Assembly: GCA_027559495.1 (NCBI GenBank)
Contig: JAMXSV010000004.1
Span: 3,461,001 to 3,525,000 of the forward strand
DNA length: 64,000 bases
DNA from: Aurifilum marmelostoma
Taxonomy: Eukaryota; Ascomycota; Sordariomycetes; Diaporthales; Cryphonectriaceae
Direction of reading: 5' to 3'
This document shows, one piece after another, positions 1 to 10,742 of the stretch. Within the stretch, counting starts at the first letter, position 1. Each line of letters starts with the position of its first letter. The notes under the pieces are model-generated. The model saw only the letters and a program-made list of their open reading frames with translations. It searched no databases and had not been told where the DNA came from. A program made the translations under genes and the position numbers.

Positions 1-253
1 TCCTGCCAGGCGAGTTTGGATGCCTCACGAAGAGGACGAGGATGAGGATAACGACAATCAACGGAAACAATATGACCACGCCGAGTGGTATGGAGATGGT
101 AGAGTTTCCTTTAAGGCGCAGTGGCCGACGGAAGAAGGCTAGACGAGACCATAGGCGTCCTGATCTTGTCCTTGGCTTGTGAATCTTCTCATCTGCCGTG
201 GGTAGTTGCGGAGGCCCCGTCAGGGCCTTACCCGCCCGACGGATCAGATCCAT
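1..253 (-). CDS. 5' part of a type II membrane protein, cut by the window edge
   Basis: Reading the minus strand from an ATG at 253 gives 84 residues with no stop before the window edge. The order is a polar N-terminus, a strongly basic stretch (residues about 30-55, many Arg/Lys), then an uninterrupted hydrophobic helix (about residues 58-76, rich in Ile, Leu and Val), then a basic/polar segment running off the edge. Positive residues on the N-terminal side of a single helix are the usual sign of an Nin-Cout (type II) anchor, as in Golgi glycosyltransferases. An alpha-1,2-mannosyltransferase of the KRE2/KTR type would fit, but this is inference because the catalytic domain lies outside the window. 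The same frame stays open and coding-like (Pro- and Thr-rich) back to a stop near 462, so an upstream exon may carry the true start. Confidence 0.55.
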   Translation of the reverse strand, partial: MDLIRRAGKALTGPPQLPTADEKIHKPRTRSGRLWSRLAFFRRPLRLKGNSTISIPLGVVILFPLIVVILILVLFVRHPNSPGR

Positions 254-3200
254 ACCGTGCAGTATGGGTGCGTAGTCGAGCGCGGATGGTCGGTCGCGCG
301 GCCCGGATCTTCTCGCGAAGAGAGGAGGGGGAGGAGGTATTGGGACCTCGATAGGAGACGGTTTTGCTGTTGTTGTTGTTGCTGCTGCTGATGGCGAGGT
401 AGAGGATCGACACGAGACAAGAGCCGGTCCACCTGTGCCCTTCACCCCTGAAATTTTCCCCTGTGATCAGTCCAAACACGTCAAGAGTCGACGACGATTG
501 ATCGTAGACCGACTGCGCGTCGTGGTCGCGATTGAATGGGTAGGAGAGGAAAAGGGACGGTGTCCCTGGTTGGTCCCGACGTAGTGGTTGATGTGGAGGT
601 TGCGTGGACGTTTGAACGAGCTTGGCGCAGGTGCAGCCTTGACCGAACCACGGACCGAGCCAAGACCGACTTTTCAGAAGCAAGGCACGGGCTGAAGCTC
701 AAGCGCAAGCGCTGACGATTGACAATGATAAGGACAGCCGGTCCCTTCGCCAAGGCGCTGGAGCGTTGACAGCTTCAGTCGGTCCTCCTTTTGTTGTGTT
801 GGTGTCACAACGGTCAAAACGAGCTTTCCCCTCTCTCTCGCTTTCTCTTTTCTTTTCCTTTTAATTTTTTTTCTTTTTTTTTTTCTCCTTCCTTTTTTCT
901 TCCCCTTCCCAATCTTTTTTTTTGTTCTTCTTCAGCTTCGTACCTGGTGGAAGAAGCCGCTATTGCAGCTCAGGCCACGTTTGATCGATCAGTGACAGAC
1001 AACGCGATGTCGATGTCAACGTCGACGTCGCCGTCGATGCTGGATGCTGATGATCGATGACAATGCTATAGGCAACAATGCCAGGAGAACACATACATGT
1101 GGGCTGCCTCACCTGGGCAGGAAGAGGAGGCAGCGATTGAGCCCTGGGGTTGAGGAGTTGGTTTGTCGATATTGTATCGTGTTGTGTCGTGTCATTTCGT
1201 GTGGATAGCACCTGGGCGGCAAAGACAACACAGCCAAAACCAGCCAGTTGAGATAGGAGCGTGGCAAGGGCTCTTCCCAGTCTGGGCTTCCCATCGCCTG
1301 TAAATTCTCAATACAGCAGAGCTATGCAACTACGGCAGGGTAGTATAGTGGGTGGATGCTAAAGTCTAGGCTCTGTAGCGGGTATTAATTGGCTGCGCTG
1401 TACCTCCTCAAGCATGCCCCCTTGGTACTAGTAGCATGTAGTAGGGCAGTCCAGCATATATTACTTCTCAGAAACATGAGGCACTAGGACAGTACCATAT
1501 CACCTGGTATCCACCCCCTGCTTCTACTTTGTCTTCAAGACACACTACTACTAAGCATGGTACTATGTACAGACATAGGGCTGCTTGGATGCATAGCTGC
1601 CAACATGACAATCTACCGCCCCTTTTTATTTCCTACTCATCTCCAGATTTCACTATCATGGCGTATATGTGTGATGTACCATGCATGCATCATAGGCTGG
1701 ATTTGGAACTGGGGCACAACCACCAAGGGCCATTGATCTGGATTTTTATTGCTGGCGCATTCAAAAAGGAAGAAAGAAAAGGCCCGGCGTTATGACATAC
1801 TACATGAACTCCGATATTGAAGTAGGGAGGAATCTACCATTTCCTTCCATCTCGCTCCTTGATCAATGCGACGGTTGACAGGGGCTGCCCTGGCTTGCGC
1901 TGCAGTTGCGCCAGCCACCAAGGTGCTTGTCTTCTGTCTCGAGAAACTCCTATACCAAGCTATTTCTCTTCACGTCGACCAAACCTCAACAACGGATTGT
2001 GCAGAGCAACTACATTTGTTACACAAGTACGGGACGAGTCAAAATCCTCGTGTGCACCACACGGAGCCCTAATGTTCGGCCAGGCAATCTGGTAACTTTT
2101 ACAAGGCTGTGGCATCACGAGGCAATGCCCAATCGCGAGGCCGCCTCCAAGAGATAATGTCCCTTTTCATGGTCCTCTCAGATGATATTAGAGTTGTGGC
2201 CAAATATAGAAACGGACCGTTACCGCCGCCCGGTCTGACTGGGCAGGATTCGGCTCATCTCGGTGGTTACCGCTCTCAGAGTGCGTTCCCGGGCGAACTA
2301 CAGGCAACCACCTACGTACTATGATTTACTGTACTACCAACCTTTGAACAATATCAGGATAATTATAAGTATGTTAGTCTAGGAATGGTGATGGCGGTAC
2401 GGAGGATGGTCCTCGTGGTCACAAATGAGGATAGAACTGTGGCAGATTGACAGCGCTTAACTTTGGCCCTGCCATTCCATGGGCAGCGCTGATGCCTGCC
2501 CTATTAATAGCTACTGTACACCAATGCGCGCGCTCCTTGTTAGGATCCGCCTTCAACACCATCCATCAGTTCAGATCGTACTATCTAGGAAGTCGGCGAT
2601 GGTCAATCAGGCTTCAGGAAACACGATTACCTCGCGGGTCGATGAATGGTGGGCATGCGCAGCCCAGTCAATGTCAGTGGATCCCTCGCCGCAGAGCGCC
2701 AAAATTAGAACAGGTCGCAATCCCACCACAAAAAGTTGAGGAATTACAGTACTAGCAGAAGGTGGTTCCACCAAGTTATGAGCGTTTCTGGAAGTCGATT
2801 GGCTCGCGCATGCTTTCTCGGCCGTGGCTCTCTGCAGATTCGTTGGCTGGATGGCTCTCGCGTGAGATTTTTGCGGAACGGCCGACCTGCGCCACGGGCA
2901 GACCTAGCGAGACAACAGCAGCGACGCTTCTGCGCTTCTGCCAAGGTCTGTAGCAGAGTAGTCTATTCTGCATTCTGTAATTTATTGCCGCAGGGTCGTG
3001 GTTCGAAACAAGGCACCAGGCACCTCCTGCAGGCCCCTCGTTCATGGCGCACAATGCTGTGGTAGAGAGCAGAGTGGCCCATGTTTCACATCTCACCCCC
3101 TCTCCCGTGTTTCTGCGCCCGCACGTTCGCACCCCTGGTCCCCACTCCCAAGCCCACCCGCCCTCGAAATGTCCTCCTTTCGGTATTAGGCTCTGCTCCT

Positions 3201-3398
3201 TTGTGTCGGGTTTGGTGATCGCACGGCCGTGACAGAGCAAAGCCATGGTGCATCTGGCTGTCTTGGGATGCGGGAGGAGCTTTATGGGTAAGTAGCATTA
3301 GAAGTAAGTACTAAGGTAATAATAATATACATACCCTCAGTCTTTCCTTCCTTCCTTTTTTCCTTCTTCCTCCTCCCTAGAATCTCTTGCTTCATGTT
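254..3398. other. long intergenic stretch, no supported gene
   Basis: About 3.1 kb. Open frames here are short, overlap on both strands and resemble no family I know. The stretch holds a (TTG)/(CTG) trinucleotide run near 364-390 and a strong polypyrimidine tract at 826-950. A second pyrimidine-rich tract at about 3338-3380 lies just before the next gene and fits its promoter. The part nearest 254-480 probably contains the leader or a first exon of the minus-strand membrane protein. Confidence 0.5.
826..950 (+). repeat. polypyrimidine (T/C) tract
   Basis: About 125 bases almost entirely T and C on the plus strand, with several T8-T12 runs. In filamentous fungi such CT-rich tracts often lie just upstream of transcription starts on the coding strand. 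No convincing plus-strand gene follows, so it may serve an untranslated transcript or simply be low-complexity sequence. Confidence 0.7.
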
Positions 3399-4109
3399 AT
3401 GTTCAAATCTGCATATCATAAAACGACCACCGCCCACGACGTCTTTTACGAAGACTCCATCTCATCCCATTCCCCCTCCTTCCAAGTCAACCTGACCATG
3501 GAATGCATATCACCCTCCCACGTCCCCATGATTGTCCAGTCCGGACCTGGGCAGGACTGGGCCAGTCAACACATCCTCGGCGAGAAGCTGCGCCTGGACC
3601 GAGTAAAACAACCAGCACCTCTCCTCCTGACACATCCTGCACTCAACATGAAGACATGGTCGACTCGTCAGGGCAGCACTGGCCGCCGCACAATCCTACA
3701 TATACCCGGTGCCCAGCCGTCAGCCCGTATCGAGAAGAGGCGCGCTGCCTTGAGAACCCCGATGAAGGGTGATAGGTCGACAAAAGAGTGGGAGGACCTG
3801 CTCAAGTCATCCATCAGCAACCTGCAGGGCCTGTACGCGAATATCGAGCCTCCTGCTCCCCAGATAAGTCAGAGCCTCGGGCACAGGCTTGCCAGGCCGG
3901 ATCTGGCAGGACTCGACCGGACAGAGATGGTTTCGAGGGCTCTGCAGGCCGCCGTCGGCTGCGCATCATGCCCAGACCAGCAGCAGGACTGCTATGACGG
4001 CGACTCAAGCGGTACAGAGGACTCCTACGGTTCCGAGGATGCACCAGCTACTCCTGACACGATTTCCACGAGGGAGGATGCGAATATTGACCCCAGACTG
4101 ATGGGGTGA
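3399..4109 (+). CDS. uncharacterised protein, 236 aa
   Basis: Single open frame from ATG 3399 to TGA. It directly follows a CT-rich tract (about 3338-3380), which suits a fungal promoter. A later ATG at 3498 could also be used. I do not recognise the family. The protein is polar, with a basic centre (residues about 85-125), no obvious membrane segment and no signal peptide. The last third holds a short Cys pair (CASC) followed by an acidic, Ser/Asp/Glu-rich tail. The length and composition of the frame argue for a real gene, but there is no domain to confirm it. A second frame begins 91 bases downstream of the stop and may lie in the 3' UTR of the same transcript. Confidence 0.5.
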   Translation: MFKSAYHKTTTAHDVFYEDSISSHSPSFQVNLTMECISPSHVPMIVQSGPGQDWASQHILGEKLRLDRVKQPAPLLLTHPALNMKTWSTRQGSTGRRTILHIPGAQPSARIEKRRAALRTPMKGDRSTKEWEDLLKSSISNLQGLYANIEPPAPQISQSLGHRLARPDLAGLDRTEMVSRALQAAVGCASCPDQQQDCYDGDSSGTEDSYGSEDAPATPDTISTREDANIDPRLMG

Positions 4110-4130
4110 GCGCCCTCAAGACACGCGCGC

Positions 4131-4147
4131 GCACACACACACACACA
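4131..4147. repeat. (CA)n microsatellite
   Basis: A CA dinucleotide run directly preceded by a short CG run, just downstream of the stop codon of the preceding gene. Probably within its 3' UTR. Confidence 0.85.
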
Positions 4148-4199
4148 ACTCTACGTATCAACAATATCAACGACTGCCGCCATCGTCACCTGTTACACG

Positions 4200-4544
4200 A
4201 TGGCAGCTGTCAACGGCACCACTGGCAGTGAGATGCCCAGCGGCTCTCCCCAACAGCTACCCAGCAGCGAGCACATGGGGATCGAGATGCATGTGGCGGA
4301 ACAGCAGATCCATCACCTCCACCCACATCCCGCTCGAGGGGAGAAGGGCGGGCACTGCATAAAGCAGTACAAATGGACGGTGGAAGCAGTTAAGAGCAGC
4401 TTTGAGACAGATAATGGGCGGCCTCTTGATGAGTGCGACGAGGCAGGCGCCCTTGGAAATCAACTCGAGTCGTTTAGGAACGATGCTAACAGTGTAAAGG
4501 GGGAAAAGGGGGGGAAATATGCATATATGAATTCATATAGATAG
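4200..4544 (+). CDS. doubtful small ORF, 114 aa
   Basis: ATG to TAG frame of 114 residues without recognised domains. It is polar, with a His-rich patch (about residues 36-45) and no hydrophobic segment. It starts 91 bases after the previous stop, on the same strand, so it may be a separate small gene, a 3'-UTR frame or a spliced extension of that gene. I saw no clean splice pair joining them. A run of C followed by T (about 4636-4660) after the frame could belong to a 3' end region. Confidence 0.2.
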   Translation: MAAVNGTTGSEMPSGSPQQLPSSEHMGIEMHVAEQQIHHLHPHPARGEKGGHCIKQYKWTVEAVKSSFETDNGRPLDECDEAGALGNQLESFRNDANSVKGEKGGKYAYMNSYR

Positions 4545-4880
4545 ATGATACCCTCCCTCAGGGGAACCATAAGCGTTGAATATACACAATCACACCACAG
4601 GTGCACTCGGGTCTGATGAGTACCATCTAGCGCCCCCTCTCCCCCCCCCCCTTTTTTTTTCTTTGTGACTTGATGCATCTCGTCGGCATTGGCCAGACAT
4701 ACACAATCGGAGCCATCAGGCTGACCCTCTCACGGTAGAGCTGAGCTTCCCAACGGGAGAGCACGGAGGCTCTTGCGTGTCGCGTATTCACCTCATGTTC
4801 CGTGGAAATGTGCTCACGGGACGCGCCACGTCATTTGCGGAAGTAATGTTGACTAGACCAGGAGCCATCGCATGGCAGTC

Positions 4881-5501
4881 TCAGTCCCCATCATCATCAG
4901 CATCGCCGCCGAAGCTCAGCTTGATCTTCTTGGCCTTTTTCTTGCCGTTGTCTAGCCCTTTTTTCTTCGTGTCGGGTTTCTTGGACGTAAACCTGGGGCC
5001 GTCCTCGGCAGAGCCTCGTTTCTCTTTTGACGAGACATCCTCATCGTCTTCAATCTCGGCTTCGGCACCAATCACTTTGCCCGCTTTTCGCTTCTTCAGA
5101 CCTCCAATGGCAGCAGCTTCTGCATCCTTCTTCTTCTTCTTTTGCCGTTGCTCATCATCATCATGATCATCCTCTTCCTTCCCTCGTCTCTTATCCTGCT
5201 CCGTTTGCCCGTCCGTATTGTTTCGGCCCTCCACGCTGTGACCGCCGTCTCCCTCGCCGCCGGTGACTGTTCCGTCAACGCCTACCCTCATTCCCGACAC
5301 GACATTTCCGTCGTCGTCAACAATCACAGGCGCATCTTCAGCCTCCTCGCTCGCGGACCGCGGCTTGGCTGCCCTCCGGCGGGAGGCGAGGATAGGGTCG
5401 GGCGAGTCTGCGTCGACAGCATGCTGGCCCTTGAGACGGGCGAGGAAGGGTGGGAGGGACTGGTCGTAATGCAAATTTTTGCCTGTAATCTTCTGCGACA
5501 T
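4881..5501 (-). CDS. DUF4604 family protein
   Basis: Intact 206-residue frame beginning MSQKITGKNL and continuing with the conserved N-terminal pattern of the fungal DUF4604 family: an aromatic-rich 'LHYD..LPPFLARL' stretch, then 'DPILASRRR', then an 'EEAEDAPVIVDDDGNVV' block (residues about 10-70). The remainder is low complexity: an acidic/His-rich centre (about 100-120) and Lys-rich blocks (about 120-130, 170-195) that look like nuclear localisation signals, then an acidic C-terminus. Human KIAA1143 belongs to the same domain family; its role is unknown. Nuclear location is inferred only from the basic clusters. The start is fixed by the conserved N-terminus. Confidence 0.9.
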   Translation of the reverse strand: MSQKITGKNLHYDQSLPPFLARLKGQHAVDADSPDPILASRRRAAKPRSASEEAEDAPVIVDDDGNVVSGMRVGVDGTVTGGEGDGGHSVEGRNNTDGQTEQDKRRGKEEDDHDDDEQRQKKKKKDAEAAAIGGLKKRKAGKVIGAEAEIEDDEDVSSKEKRGSAEDGPRFTSKKPDTKKKGLDNGKKKAKKIKLSFGGDADDDGD

Positions 5502-6637
5502 GTTTGACAGTCTTTGTAGGCTGCTATGCCAGAGTGCTGTCTTTCGAGAGGTTGAGAAAAGGGGGGGGGGGGGGGGGTTACAGGCTTGGGTTTCGAGAGA
5601 GGTGGGCGCCTAAGAGGCAGGAGTCAAGGTGGTAATGTGCTATCTAGCACAAGGGCGAGCTCAGACTTGGGCTATACTATCTGCTCCACACAACTTTCCC
5701 GCCAAAGCATCCTGTTAGAGGAGATCTGCTAGCATTTAAGATATATTAAACTTGCAAATATTGAAGTAACGTGAGTTGTGAAAATGACTGATCAATTTTA
5801 CCTGAAGAAGTCTACTTTGAAGAAACATTAACAGCAGTAGAGTAGCAAACCTAGCACAGAGAGCATTGACCCACGCAGGATTCGGGGGCGGTCGCACAAG
5901 AGGGCTGACACTAGTGAGCACTGTTGATGGCCTGTCGCTCCGTCAACTCAAGCATGCCCTGTGTACAGAATCAATGGCAATACAAGACTCAACAGAGCAC
6001 AAAAACAGTTTGAGAATCCTTTCTGGGACCTGATCTAAAATATTCAAGCTTAAAGAGAAAAGGCAATAGGAGAAGCAAGGCTGTCGTGTTGTCCTCCTCG
6101 AAGATCTCTTCGTCTGGATTATTACAACTGTGAAGCCCCACCCCCACTTACTTGATGTTTTAACCCACAGCAACTGCTACTTACTACCATTCATGCTACA
6201 ATGCTCTACTTGTTACTCAGAATTGTTTCTCACACATGCTATCAATACAGAAGATTTTTGTTTTTTAAGACACTAAACAACTGCTTGTGCACTAATATGG
6301 TGGTCAAGTGGGTCACAAACAATTACCCAGGTCGATCTCAAGTCAGAATGAATGCCACGTAGGTAAGCTGTCAGCAAGCTGTGGCAGTGCTCAGCAAAAT
6401 GCTCTGTTCGTGCCTTACCCCGCCTTTCTACAGTTTCTGTAGAATCAAATCCCCCATAAGGCTGGCTTCTAAACTTTTTCCGGGGGGAGGTTGGGGGGCG
6501 TGTTGTTTCGCATCATCTCCCTCTAGATTCTAGGCTTTGCTCCTTATAATAGCATCTCTCTTGTAACGCCTCTGGACGCCCACCAACTTCATACGACCAC
6601 TCATGTAAACAGAAGTTTCAGCACTTACTATCTTACA
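5502..6637. other. intergenic; poly-G run at about 5562-5577
   Basis: About 1.1 kb between two divergent genes (DUF4604 on minus, NACHT on plus), so it should hold both promoters. A run of about 16 G lies 60 bases upstream of the DUF4604 start. The centre (about 5730-6300) is A+T-rich without open frames of note. No promoter element could be assigned with certainty. Confidence 0.6.
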
Positions 6638-9483
6638 ATGGAGGCTGTCACTGCAGTCGGCCTAGCCAGCAACGTGGCTCAGTTTCTCGGACACGGCATC
6701 ACGGGGCTACGGCTATTCAGGGAGATCATCAGCAACGCAGATGGCACACCAACGCATATCAGTGAATTTCAGGACATCACCAATCACATGACTGAGACCC
6801 TGGACAGCATCAAGGAAACCGAGGCCTTGATCTCAGGCGATATCGGACAAGATAGGACGCTCCTGAGGCTTGTTGACAGATCTCTAGAGTTGTGCAGGAA
6901 AGTCGACCAGATCCTCAAAAGTGTCCATAAGAAGCATCCCAGTGGCGCGCTACGCTTCGTGGAAGGGGCCTACAGAGCGGCGCGGGCAATGTACAAGAAG
7001 GAAGAGCTAGAACAACTTTCGGTCCGTCTTCTTAACTTACGAACAGAAGTGTCATCTCATCTCATTGTTCTGATTGAGTAAGTACTTGTGGGAGCGATAT
7101 TCGAAATATCCGATCTAGGCTGAGATTTGAAATAAGGCAACAGCAACGTGACATACAACAGAACCTGCGAAGGTTCTTCGACGACTCTGGTATCTACCGT
7201 GAACTTTTTGGACAACACATGGAAAACTCAATGCGATACCTTGGCAATATAGAGAAGAAGCTCGACGTCTTGGCATCCGACAATAGCAACTTGTGGACCG
7301 ATGGCAAGGCTATCTTGACTTGGAAGAATGGAGGGCCCATCGTGAACGAAGGGCCAGAAGCGACCGCGTTGCGTGCCTACGTAGGCAATGTCGAGGTATT
7401 TTACAGCACCAGCATCGTTAAAATGGCCGAAGAAAAGCGAAAATCAATATTACAAACGCTCAACTTCGACCAGCTTCACGAACGAGAGCTTGCGATTCCC
7501 GAGGCCCACCGAAGAACGTTCCAATGGATATTCAGCTCAAACATGGACCAAGGACAGACTTTTCTGGAGTGGCTTCGCACCCAGAATGGGATATTTTGGA
7601 TCCATGGAAAAGCAGGATCTGGAAAATCAACCTTGATGAAGTTTGTCACCCAGCATAAGACAACAGAAAGATATTTAAAAGAGTGGGCGGATCCTCTCAC
7701 CTACAAGCTTGCTATCGCGAAGCATTACTTCTGGAGCCCCGGCGTCACCATTCAAAAATCACAGGAGGGCCTCCTCCGCTCCTTGCTTCTCCAGATACTT
7801 AGCCAGCAGCCATACCTTATCGAGTCGGTCTGTGCAGACCGCTGGTCTGCTGACTATGCCCAGAGTTTCACTCCCTGGACCTGGCCTCGTCTGTCAAAGG
7901 CTTTGATGGCCGTGTCTCAACAAAAGCCTCGTGACAAATACTCCAGATCTGGCAGGGTCCTCAGAACTTGCCTCTTCATTGACGGATTGGATGAATATGA
8001 GGGCGACCATACAGATCTGATAAGGCTCTTATTCCACTTATCCAAGTCACCCAACGTCAAGATCTGCACTTCAAGCCGGGCTTGGGTAGAGTTTGCGGAT
8101 GCTTTCGACGGCAGCCAATGGAAGATCTGTATGCACGAACTTACCAGCCCTGACATACGTCAATTTGTCCAAGACAACTTGGAAGGAGACGCGAGATTCA
8201 AGAAGTTACAGATGAGATCCAAGAATGCAGCAGTCGAGTTGATAAGGTGTATCATCAGCAGATCCGAAGGAGTCTTCCTCTGGGTATACTTGGTTGTTCG
8301 CTCGCTGATACGAGGTCTTCGAAATGAGGACAATCTCTCGACATTACGACAAAGGCTAGATGCCCTCCCTTCAGACCTGGAGAGATTCTTCGAAAGGATC
8401 CTCAACTCAGTGGAGGATATCTATCGGGAACGAGCAGCACGACTCTTTCTTACTCTTTCCTACGCGAGGAGGTCGTTTCCGGTGTTCACGTTCCTCTTCT
8501 TCAACTTCGATCAACAGCCTGTCGAAGCCCAGGCACAGGAGCTGGCGTTCCTCGGCGACTGGCCTCGTGTCGACTCGGCTCCTCTAGATGCTCTGTGGAC
8601 CAAGAAACGGCAGTTGATCGCTCAGTGCAAGGACATGATTCACATCGCACCAGATTCCAATGCGCCACTGCTGTTTGGTGAGAGGGTGTCTTTTCTGCAT
8701 AGAACGATTGTCGACTACATCCATACGGAGCAAACCTCAGCATACTTGCACCAACTTGCTGGTGACTTCGACCCCAGAAAACTCCTCTTCGACGCATATC
8801 TCGGCCAGAGCCGAGCTTTGATGGGTCAGCATCGTCTTTCCTATCTCAAGCCCAATCTTCGACAATGGTTTCTTGCCTGTTTTTTCTACGCCTACGAAAT
8901 TGAGGTCACTTCATCCAAGGAGTGTAAACAAGTAATTGAAGGGCTGGATGAACTCGAGGGGATCGTATCAGAGGCATTTGCTAGGTGGGACTTCTCAGAA
9001 GGCATGATGACCATCTTGGGCGAGGAATTTGCCACTTTTATCCAGCTGGCAGCGAAGTGCGACCTGGCGACCTATGTACAGCACAGGCTGCCAGATTATA
9101 CAGCTGATACACTTGACGAGGTCGCCCCAGGGTGGCGTTCACCGTATTCCATCATACAAGATACCGACTTCGAATTGCGGCCAAGCGAGGGCTTCTCCTG
9201 GAGAATCGGCCGGAAACTTCAAGCTTTTGAGATAAGCACTCAATTACCCGGCAGCCCAATCCCATCGGAGCCTGTAACTCCCTGGGCAAATGCGCGGAGT
9301 AGGGTGATGTCGACAGCATCAGCAGAACATGCCAATTTGTCAACGAGCCCACAGATCTCGCGGGACGAGGGAGAGCACCACTCCAGACCTTTACCATCTA
9401 AATCGTTTACAACGAATAATACAGAGGCCCAAGGGAAGAGACGTAGAAGGTTATTGCGAAAGATGATAGATATTTTCCAATGA
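6638..9483 (+). CDS. NACHT-domain STAND (NLR-like) protein, two exons, 928 aa
   Basis: Exons 6638-7077 and 7137-9483. The 59-nt intron starts GTAAGT, has a CTGAG branch-like site and ends AAG; the exon sum is exactly 929 codons. The first ~30 residues (MEAVTAVGLASNV...) are typical of the N-terminal domain of fungal STAND proteins. The P-loop GKAGSGKS lies at about 304-311 and the Walker B stretch LFIDGLDE at about 426-433, both diagnostic of NACHT ATPases. The following helical part resembles the DUF7791-type region seen after NACHT in ascomycetes. No ankyrin, WD40 or TPR repeats follow. The tail is Ser/Thr-rich and ends in a basic RRRRLLRKM segment. Relatives act in non-self recognition and cell death (HET-E/HET-D class); the role of this one is inference. 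Confidence 0.88.
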
Positions 9484-10742
9484 GCTGCGCACCGCTCCAT
9501 TGGAGAGAGCAACATCTGGCGACACTCTTTGCTGTATCAATGTCTGGAGTTTACGAATAATCCCGCACTTGCCAGAAATAACTCTTTTGGAACGGTCCTT
9601 TAAAAACGGTTCCTAAGCCACTGCACTTGTTACATTAATTATATGGTGTGAGAACCACGATGAATATGCCCTGCCTGAGCAAGTCCTTATGGGAGCCTTG
9701 TTTGGCTTGGCACAGGGAAGACCTCTTATATATCGAGCATCAGGGTAGATTCTGTTTTCGATCTATGCTCGACAGTACCTGCAATATATTAACATATTAT
9801 AGTAGTGCGCAGTGCCGCAGTAGTGGCGCTGCGGAGGCTACACATAGCGTGACCGATCCAGAAAGACGTGACCATTATCATTGATGCTGATGCTACCCCG
9901 GATGGGAGTCAGCTCTTTTCGTGACATTGGACCTCAATCACCTCTCAAACACACCATGAGCCCTGGTCGTGTATTCATTCATTCACTCCTCTCAGTGCCA
10001 ACAAAGATGCCTGCCATCCCAATGCCCTGACTAGTTATGGGATTTCTAGCCACCTAGTAGTCACTGAAAACGAATGCTGTTCTGTCACCATGAATGGTCA
10101 TTAGCATGCGAGTACGTGGTCTGTTTACGAACGAATACCTGCCTGCAGATGAGCCACGTCTGGTGCTTGGGACAGAAGAGCCAGGCAAGCCAGACTTTCA
10201 GAGGCCAGAACACCTGGGGCCGTTGGGGGCTGGGGGTGGGGCTTGGGGGTCAGGCCAAATTCATGAATACTACGGTAACATAATTACTCCATTGCAAAAC
10301 CGATACCATATAGTACAGATTGCTGCGTAGATCTTTCCCCTTTTCGGCTCAAGACGGCAACATGGCCCAGGTAACCCCAAGGCTGGCCTGACATCAGAGC
10401 GGCAGAGCGGCTGTTGGAACGTGGCGCAGGAGGCAAGGGTGCTGCTGACCGCTCTCCCCCTCATTAATTACTGGCGGATCGGTCAGATTGGTGAAGTGCT
10501 TATCACTCTCGCAGTATAATTAGTTGCTGTGTCACTTAAGTCACGCCTCTTTCGTTCCCTACACTCTTGCCTAGGCCTCATTGCTGTCCCGTCTTCTCTA
10601 TCCAGCCCAAGAAGACACAGAGGGAGAAGCTGTGTGTATGTGGTTGTCTCTCTGTGTGTGTGTGCCGAAAGAGGCTTCCGGACCTTTCGTGATAGAAAAG
10701 ATTTTATGATTGACAAGCACCATTAGCATCATCGAACCTAAA
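9484..10742. other. intergenic, nothing recognised
   Basis: About 1.26 kb between two plus-strand genes. Short frames only, none with family signatures. A short GT-rich stretch near 10630-10665 precedes the SDR gene. Presumed 3' region of the NACHT gene and promoter of the SDR gene. Confidence 0.5.

Noticed and set aside
228..683. Minus-strand frame of 151 codons and a poly-Gln frame at 244-432
   Set aside because: Both run out of frame through the better-supported membrane-protein frame; the Gln run is only the TTG/CTG repeat read in another phase.
2944..3012. tRNA-like sequence: an A-box-like TAGCAGAGTAG with a GCAG/CTGC D-stem, and a B-box-like GGTTCGAAAC about 50 bases on
   Set aside because: The T-stem does not pair, the anticodon loop is too long and no acceptor stem forms. 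At best a decayed tRNA-derived piece, more likely chance.
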